In this document: one piece after another, positions 56,515-64,000 of the stretch | Layout of the letters: each line of letters opens with the position of its first letter | Position numbering within the stretch: the first letter of the stretch is position 1 | Origin: Zingiber officinale | Lineage: Eukaryota > Streptophyta > Magnoliopsida > Zingiberales > Zingiberaceae | DNA: 64,000 nt | Direction: 5' to 3' | NCBI RefSeq assembly: GCF_018446385.1 | Contig: NC_055996.1 | Location: forward strand, 130,620,532 to 130,684,531 | Translations under genes and position numbers: made by a program | The notes under the pieces: generated by a model | The model's database searches: none | Told to the model about the DNA's origin: nothing | The model's input: only the letters and a program-made list of their open reading frames with translations

Positions 56515-57239
56515 TGTTGGTTAGTCCTAGGAAAATGTACCGGTTCCACTGTACAAATTTTTTTTGTACAAGTGTCGAACCTTTCCTTAAATAACCTATT
56601 GTGTTCTTTAGAAGTTAAATTAGGAATCACAGACGGAACTTAACATCATTGATCCCAAATTTAACTTATCTGTTCTTAATGGTTTAGATTTGAATCGCAA
56701 GTGGAACTTAACACTATTGATTCAAATCTACCTAGGTTATTAATTTCATAAATATTGATTTCCAAAATTGACTTCCAAGACTGCATGGTGAGGCACATGG
56801 CCTTCTTGGATATGGGAGCAACCACCACCGCCTAGGCAAAGCCTTTTAAGGAAAGCTAATATTTATTTCCTTAAATAACTCTAGGTTAACCAAAAAGAAC
56901 AATCGAATTACAAATTCGAAAAAGAAGAAAACACAAAATCAAAAAATAAATTCGATAAACTAGATCTAATTGCCTCTTGTATTTAGAATTCTTACAAAGA
57001 AAATAACTAGTATGATGCAGAAGAAAACTACTAGTTATACCTTCTCTTTGTAAGCTAATAACCTCGAGATCTTCTGCCGTATTCCTCGCCTCGCCTTGGA
57101 CGTCGTGTGGGCGATGATCCTCCAAGATGAACACCACCCAAAAGAGTCCTTCCTCTTCCTCTAGAATTCGGCCACCACCACCACCAAGGAGAAGAGAGCA
57201 AAGGGAAAGGGAGAAGGGAGAGGGCCGGCCACCAAGAGA
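56515..57239 (-). mobile_element. LTR family B fragment, antisense
   Basis: TGTTGGTTAGTCCTAGG at 56515 is the inverse of the family-B LTR end. The following 720 bp are the inverse of the last part of the LTR (for example GAGGCACATGGCCTTCTTGG and GTGTTCTTTAGAAGTTAAAT). It is truncated at 57239 by the insertion of a sense LTR of the same family. Confidence 0.85.
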
Positions 57240-59918
57240 TGTTAGGATGTATACTAAAATCCTAGCTTTTGGTATAAACATTTATCTAGAAATAAAAATC
57301 ACATTGGTCAAATGTCTACATTTATGATAAATGTAGTTGTTCAATTAATTTATATTGTAGATAACATGGTGTGTGGTGTCACACACAAAGGATCATGTTA
57401 TCAGTACCTTATAAATTATAAACAGTAGCTCACGGCCAAGATGGAAAGGAACAAACCATAGGAAGGTCGTAGTGTAATTAGGTATTAGTTTATCTTAACT
57501 ATATAATTACACTAGTACACTTAGAGTGTATTAAGTAGGACCATTTGAGGTCGTTTCTTTTATACTGACTTTATAAAGAAACAAAGACCTCAGTTATTAT
57601 GGAAGTGTGTGCTCTTAATCCTAATATAATAACAAGCACATATATTTGATATTTATTTCTTTAATTTATCAATGGGTGAGATTTAGTTCGATAAATCAAT
57701 AAGCCCGATAAGTTGGGAAATGATATCACTTATAGTGTGTGTTGTTGATTATAGAAGGAAACTGTGTCCTAGTAATCTAGGTTGAGAATGTCCCCAAGAG
57801 GAGCTCATAAGGATTGTCATGTTAAACCCTGCAGGTGGACTTAGTCCGACATGACGATGAAGTTGAGTGGTACTACTCTTGGAGCTAGATATTAATTAAG
57901 TGAGTTGTCAGTAACTTACTTAATTAGTGGACATTTGTTATCTTAAACACAGGGAGACTAACACACTCATAATAAGAAAGAGCCCAAAATGTAATTTGGG
58001 ATTGGTGCGGTAGTTAAATAATAGTTCTCTAGTGGAATGAATTATTATTGATAAAATTAAGTTGTGTGTTCGGGGCGAGCACGGGATGCTTAATTTTATC
58101 GGGAGACCAAAACCAATTCCTCCTCTCGGTCCCTATCGTAGCCTCTAGTATATAGAGATTTATACCCACCGCATACCCACCTTCTTACCCATCCAATGGG
58201 GTCGGCCAAGCTAGCTTGGAACCCAAGCTAGGGCCGGCCAAGACCAAGTGGATGAGCCATGTAGGTGGCCGGCCAAAGCTTGGGTCCCAAGCTTAGGTGG
58301 CCGGCCACTAGAATATTAAAAGGGATTTTTATTAAAATTATTTCTTATGTGGATATCAAGGTTTTTTAAAAGAGAGTTTAAAAATTAAAAATTTCCTTTT
58401 ATAGCTTTCTAAAAAAGATTAAGAGAAGAAATTAATCTCTTTCCTTATTTGTAGATTAAAAGGATGGTTTTAATTTTTGGTAAAAACTTTCCTTATTTGT
58501 AAATCATCTACATGTTTAAAAGAGAGTTTAAAATTTGAAATCTTTCCTTATTTGTTGATTAAAAGGTGGATTTTAAATTTTAAGAAAACTTTCCTTTTTA
58601 ACCATGTTCATGATTTAAAAGAAAGTTTAAAAATTAAATATTCTCTTTTATAAGTTTCTACAAAAGATTAAGAAAAGATTTGATATCTTTCCTTATTTGT
58701 AGATTAAAAGAGATTTTAATTTTTAGAGATAACTTTATTTTTATCCACATGTTTAAAAGAAAGATTTTAATTTATTAAATTTCCTTTTTATAAACCAATC
58801 ATGAAGGGATAAAATTATTGGAGAAATTTTTTATAAATTTCCGGAAGCAAATAAGGAAGTTTTAATTTGTGTTTAAAATTTTATTTGCTTGGAGATTTTA
58901 TTAAGTGGCCGGTCATTGTAAATTGAAAAGAGAAAATTATTTTTAATTAAATAAATTTTCCTTTTCAATGGTAAAAGAATTAAGGAAGTTTTTATTAAAT
59001 TTTCCTTATTTGCCAAGACCAAGGATTATAAAAGAAGAGGTAGAGGAGCCTTCATAGGTGAACAACTCTATTATTTTTCTCCCTCTTTTCTTCCTTGGTG
59101 TGGCTGGCCCTTCCCTTTCTCTTCTCTCCATCTTTGTGGCCGAAACCTTCTTTTCTCTTGGAGATCAAGTGGTGGCCGGATCTTAGCTTGGAGAAGAAGG
59201 AGAGAAAGCTTGCATCCCTTGGAGCTTGGTTGGTGGAAAAGGATCTTCTTCCTTTGAAAGTCTTGCTTGGCCGAAACTTGAAGGAAAGAAGAAGAAGGTG
59301 GTTTGGTGGTTCTCGTCTTGGAAGATCGTTGCCCACACAACGTCCGGGATTAGAAGAGGAATACGGTAGAAGATCAAGAGGTTTTTCTAAAATGTATAAT
59401 TAGTAGTTTTCCTTTCCGCATCATACTAGTTATTTTTGGAAATAAATACCAAATACAAGAGGCATGCGATTCTAGTATTTTGAATTTGTTTTCGATGTTG
59501 TGTTCTTTGTTTTTTCTTTTCCTTGTTATTTGATTGTTCCTTTCGGTTAACCTAAAGTTATTTTAGGAAATTAAATGTTAGATTTCCTTAAAAGGTATTG
59601 TCTAGTCGGTGGTGGTTGCTCCCATATCCAAGAAGGTCATGTGCCTCGCCACGTCAGTACTGGGAAACCAATTATGGAAATTAATATTTAATGAAATTAA
59701 TAACTTAGGTGATTTGGATCGAACGTGTTAAGTTCTGCGGGAGATCCAAGTCAAAACCTAAAAGAACAAATAAATTAAATTTTGGATCAAACGTGTTAAG
59801 TTCCACAGGCGATCCAAGTTTAATTTAAAAGAACACATGGTAGCTAGGAAAAGGTTCAGACCTTTGTACAAAATTTTTGTACAGTGGAACCATTAGGTTT
59901 TCCGAGTAGCAACCAACA
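57240..59918 (+). mobile_element. 5' LTR of element C (family B, copy 3, 2.68 kb)
   Basis: It starts TGTTAGGATGTATACTAAAA and ends AGCAACCAACA. Unlike copies 1 and 2 it is followed by a primer-binding site and copia internal sequence, so this copy links the family to an element. Several ORFs at 59052-59403 lie in the GC-richer LTR end and are not conserved between copies in frame. Confidence 0.9.
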
Positions 59919-61468
59919 ATTGGTATCAGAGCTAGGGTTTTGCCTCTGTGTATTTGGTATTAGTTTAAATTATGCACATGTCATACATAATTTAGGCAGT
60001 TTAATAGTAGGATGTGCTAACTTTGTGGATGTAGGATCCAACTATTATGGCTTATAGTTATTATGTGTGTGATTGGACCCTTGGACATGTCAAGGGCATT
60101 TTATTGTGTGTGCATGATTGTATTATAAAATACAGCAGGAGCTGTATTTAGTTTTATTAGGATTTTATTTTTGATCTAGTTACATGTACATTCCTTTTAT
60201 GGAATATAGGATCGATGGATGTAAATTTTATTTTATGTTCGATCTAGTTTACATGTACATTCCTTCGAGGAATATAGGATCGAAAAATGTAAAATTCTAT
60301 TTATGTCGCGGATCGAATCTTGCAAGGCGTGGAACCTTTTGAGGACCAGAGGCGCAGCGGAACAAGGAGCAAGATGGATGCGACAACTAGACCCGGTGGC
60401 GGTGGCCAAAGATGGCAGCAGCTAAGTTTGGCGACACACGGAGGACAGCAATAGATAAAAAGCCATAATAGTTGAAAATTAGTTTTTCTATTTATTGCTT
60501 TTTATGTTGTGTTGTGTGTGCTTGTTAGTATGCATGCTAAGTAGGCTAACATAGTCAAAATTCCTCACATTAAATAACTAAGTGGGAGAGGGATTTATTT
60601 TTAAATAAATACCACGGTCTCCATTACTGGTTTATAAGTGATGCAACAAGCTTGCGCGTTGGCTCTGAGTGCCTTCCTCCATATCGGATGAGCTTGTTTG
60701 CGGATCACTAGCTTAAACTTCCATTTTGGATGACTATAGGAAGTTAATTAAGAGCGTGTGATCTTCCCCATCGGAAGGGGCACAATCTTATTAATGGATT
60801 TAGTGTCAAGTAATGGTAAACACTTAGGCACGTCTAATAGTATCCTCCCCATCGGAGTCACTACTATTATTTGTGTGACCGAAGAAAACCAACAATTAAT
60901 TTGTCAAATAAATAGGTTGACAAGATAATAAAATTAAAAACTCCTCTTACAAATGTTTGATTTTGTATACGTCCACATTATCGTGGCATACAAAATTCAC
61001 GGTGTTTGAGATAATTTTATTTGTCATAAAGATTTATTAACAAGATAATTAATGGGTAAAACCCTCCTCTTACAAATGTTTAAATTTTGTATACGTCCAC
61101 ACTATCGTGGCATGCAAAATTTACAGTGTTTGAGGTATTGGTGAATTTAAATAATATTATTTGAGGAATCAATGTTATTTTAAATTCAAAAAGTTTTGAC
61201 CAAATATTTGATCAAAGACGGATCAACTATTAATTTTATTCGTCATAAAGTAAAGTTGACGAGATAATAAAATTAATGGATAAAATCTCCTCTTTGATTT
61301 TGTATACGTCCACACTATCGTGGCATACAAAATTCATGGGGATTTTAAAGAATTGATCTTGACCAAATATTTTTGTGATTCTTAGGATTTAAAATGTTTG
61401 TCAATCCCCTAGTTATTATACTATAGAAAAGACTTAGTAGTCACAATTGTAATGATTGGAAATAGGAC
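59919..61468 (+). mobile_element. Element C leader with primer-binding site and hairpin repeats
   Basis: TGGTATCAGAGC at 59921-59932 is a perfect initiator-tRNA-Met complement. No gag is recognisable. Two 60-bp copies with TACATGTACATTCCTT occur near 60180-60290. Three copies of a self-complementary segment, TTTTGTATACGTCCAC then GTGGCATACAAAAT, lie at about 60961, 61086 and 61306. Confidence 0.7.
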
Positions 61469-62202
61469 TTGGACATTAAGGTTAACTGTCTTCTTAGAAC
61501 TAAGAACAATATAGGTGTATTTAATTCATTAGTAGAAACATGTTTAATGGTGTTATCTACCAGAACCTGGAGTGTGGATACAGATGCCATTAATCATGTC
61601 TGCAAATTCATTGCAGGGTTCCAGGAAACCCGACAACTAAATGAAAATAAAAACACCGTCCACATAGGCACTACTGCAAAAGTAGCAGCTGTTGCAGTGA
61701 GAGAGGTTTATTCTCTAATAGGAATAAAATATGGATTATTAGAAATTGTCTTTACATACTAAGTTTAGAAAGAACCTGATTTCAGTTTCTAAACTATTAT
61801 AGAATAGATATTGTGTCTATTTTGATAACAAAGTTGTTATCAAGAAAAATAGGGAAGTTATCTATTCTGGTATGTTGGTTGACAAATTATAATCCAATAA
61901 CTCCCACGATGCAACAAATGGAAATTAGTAACACGTCTTCTAACTTTAAGAGAAAGCAACCTTCGAAAATGAACCAATTACATCTTTGGCATCTAAGGCT
62001 AGGTTATATTAACTTGAGTAGGATTCATTGGTAGCTGATGAACTTTTGGGTTCATTAGTAGTGGAAATCTTTCCAACCTGCGAGTCTTACATGGAAGGAA
62101 AAATAACCAAGAAACTTTTAAGTCTAAGGGGTATGGAGCCAAAGATATATTAAATTGGTTCATTCTGATTTGTGTGATCCTATGACTATCCAGTCAAGAG
62201 GT
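61469..62202 (+). pseudogene. Protease to integrase start of copia element C
   Basis: VNCLLRTKNN and TWSVDTDAINHVCKFIAGFQ correspond to a copia protease; the catalytic DTG/DSG is DTD. After a frame loss, LHLWHLRLGYINLSRI is the GAG-pre-integrase motif, and RNA-level remnants of CESC-x-EGK and HSDLCDPMTIQ (62050-62200) mark the integrase start. The frame is heavily broken. LTR element D inserted at 62203 and removes the rest from view. Confidence 0.82.
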
Positions 62203-63893
62203 TGTTGGTGCAACCTTAGGTCAAGGTTGACCTGGTTGACCCGACTCGAGGTGACTTGACTCGAGTTGTATTTTGATGTTTGACTTGGGAAGATTGTTGA
62301 TGCAACCTTAGGTCAAGATTGACCTAGTTGAGTTGCATGTTGATGTTTGACTCTTGTGAGAGAGTTCTATTCTTGATATGGGACAAGAATAGATGTTTGG
62401 GAGATTATTGGTGCAACCGTAGGTCAAGGTTGACCTGGTTGACCTGATTCGGGAAAAAGTCCAAGTATGGAGACTTGGCAACGGAAAAGTCCAAGCAGGG
62501 AGCTTGGCACGAGGGAAAGTCCTAACTGGGATGTTAGGCAGTTGGAAAGTCCTGGTGAGTGAAGCCAGGCAGTGGGAAAGTCCTAACTGGGATGTTAGGC
62601 AGTGTGGAAAGTCCTGGTGAGTGAAGCCAGGCAGTGGGAAAGTCCTAACTGGGATGTTAGGCAGTTGGAAAGTCCTGGTGAGTGAAACCAGGCAAGGAAA
62701 AATCCAGATGGATCAGGGATGATCGGACTTCTGGTGTTGGAAAGTCCAAGTAGGTCAAGAGAGTGATCGGATACTTGGCACGAAGAGGAAAATCCAGATG
62801 GATCAGGGATGATCGGACGTCTGGTGTGGAAAAGTCTAAGTGGGTCAAAGGGATTGACCGGACACTTAGCGGGGAGTGCTAGCAGGTCAAGGGAGTGACC
62901 GGATGCTAGGTATGATATACCAACAGGTCAAGGTTGACCGGATGTTGGTGTGGAAGCCTTAGGTTTAGGGCTGAGAAGTTTGGATCGGTGCCGTGACCGA
63001 TCCGGTGATCTGCGTTTGCCACGATCGGTGCGGTGACCGTCGAATCGATCGAGGCAACGCGATCGAGCGGAGAAAAGAGCTCTGATCGGTCCTGGACCGA
63101 TCAGGTGTATGCGATCGGTCTCCTGACCGATCAAGAGGCGAGTGCGACTCTGCATGCGTGAGAGCGGGATCGATGCGGGACCGATCAGATGATCGGTCCA
63201 CGCCGATCGAGTACGCCTGAAGGTTACGTACGCCGACGGTCTAGGGACCGATCGGCCGATCGGTCCACCCGTCTCCGGTCGATCGCGACACATCGGTCTG
63301 CAGACCGATCAGGGTTCTAGCCGTTGCATTGCAACGGCTAGTTTTCTCATTGTCTTCTTCGCGGTATAAAAGGATCGAGGGCATCTTCCGTGCGACAACT
63401 CTTCTTCCTCCTTCCTGTTGCTAAGTGCTGCTGTGCTTGAGTTTTGTTGAGCTCGTCCAAAGCTTCGCGTGAGCTTCCCCGACTGGTTTGAAGTTGCTGC
63501 TTCATCCGGACTCCAGTCGACGAGAAAGCAAGATTGGTAGAGTGCTTGTGTATTCTTATTGTATTTCTTGCTTACTCTTTGTTCTTGTACTCTTTGTTTG
63601 CTGTTGCAAACGTTTGTGGCGAGGTTTCTCCACCCACAAGGAGTATATTGTATTAGCCGGTTCTCCGGGGACTCATCCACCGACGGATTGACTGGACTCG
63701 TCCACCTTACGGACACGCCGAGGAGTAGGAGCCCTAATCTCCGAACCTCGTTACATCCTCGTGTTAAGGTTTGGTTTTCTTCTCTTTCGTTTCTTTGTAT
63801 TTTCCGCTGCGCTAACGAATTGTAGGAAGAAACGCGAGAGATTTGGGGTCGGCTATTCACACCCCCTCTCTAGCCGTACGAAGGATCCTAACA
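62203..63893 (+). mobile_element. 5' LTR of element D
   Basis: It starts TGTTGGTGCAACC (left target copy GAGGT) and ends AAGGATCCTAACA before a primer-binding site. Three diverged copies of its first ~100 bp stand in line (62203, 62285 and 62404). Then come ~28-bp units (62460-62940), a block of inverted repeats (62970-63340), a TATA box and a GC-rich leader. The antisense 183-aa ORF at 63309-63860 shows no family pattern and is treated as chance. Confidence 0.85.
63365..63373 (+). promoter_or_regulatory. TATA box of LTR D
   Basis: TATAAAAGG lies 25 bp after a near-perfect hairpin (63318-63340) and ~530 bp before the LTR end. Confidence 0.65.
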
Positions 63894-63895
63894 AG

Positions 63896-63907
63896 TGGTA
63901 TCAGAGC
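63896..63907 (+). other. Primer-binding site of element D
   Basis: TGGTATCAGAGC lies 2 nt behind the LTR and matches the initiator-tRNA-Met complement exactly. Confidence 0.85.
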
Positions 63908-63953
63908 AAGGCCGCTCTTCATCGGATCAACACCCGTGGGAGCAAAGCTAGAG

Positions 63954-64000
63954 ATGGATCAATTCGGAGAAGACATCACGATTCCACCCTTCTACAACGA
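63954..64000 (+). CDS. Start of gag of element D (partial, runs off the window)
   Basis: The ATG at 63954 opens MDQFGEDITIPPFYN, a proline-containing start typical of copia-type gag before the YW motif. It is open to the window end. Integrity and lineage of the rest cannot be judged from here. Confidence 0.55.
   Translation, partial: MDQFGEDITIPPFYN

Noticed and set aside
63309..63860. 183-aa minus-strand ORF in LTR D
   Set aside because: It covers the TATA box, leader and palindromes of a sense LTR, and no protein family pattern is visible.

Overview
This window reads as nuclear DNA of a flowering plant, most likely a monocot. It has spliced genes with GT-AG introns and nested LTR retrotransposons, hAT, CACTA and MITE elements, and most TE reading frames are broken by stops of the kind C-to-T decay produces. 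Some LTR motifs (GGCGCC-rich promoter modules, repeated AGTCCTGGTGAGTGAAGCCAGG-type units) remind me of gingers and relatives (Zingiberales). That placement is an impression from memory and not proven here. I see no tRNA, rRNA or CRISPR.

The only apparently intact host genes are two tandem neprosin-family genes at 19103-20872 and 34118-35897. Both have seven exons with identical exon lengths (159/87/213/171/54/150/378 nt), all phase-0 introns, and 403 aa. By hand count the proteins differ at 57 positions. Related spacer sequence recurs at 41820-43752 without a gene, so the array was once longer.

Left part (1-17808): the right end of a CACTA transposon carrying a captured PEP-carboxykinase exon; a copia gag relic on the minus strand split by a 2.75-kb solo LTR (1736-4490); the 3' part of a probable Tat-type Ty3/gypsy element with antisense accessory ORFs and a tandem-repeat LTR from 8137; inside that LTR, a minus-strand gag-only LTR element (9133-13107, perfect target duplication GCTGG) and a second solo LTR (13177-15761, duplication AAGTG).

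Middle (17809-43752): the neprosin array. Its first spacer is interrupted by a complete but decayed copia element (21160-27778, duplication GAAAT, with a hAT MITE in its 5' LTR) and by a 4.7-kb hAT element (27991-32663) that carries a decayed transposase and a captured RRM (glycine-rich RNA-binding) gene fragment. The second spacer holds alternating inverted and direct repeat modules, an antisense LTR (39347-40753) and a Tourist-like MITE.

Right part (43753-64000): a Russian-doll nest. A 5'-truncated copia pol is cut by LTR element E (46166), E is cut by a non-autonomous CACTA (47692-51314) and then by a minus-strand chromovirus LTR/pol fragment (53172-56510), followed by an antisense LTR fragment, a sense LTR of the same family (57240-59918) with decayed copia internal sequence, and LTR element D (62203 onward), which leaves the window just after its gag start.
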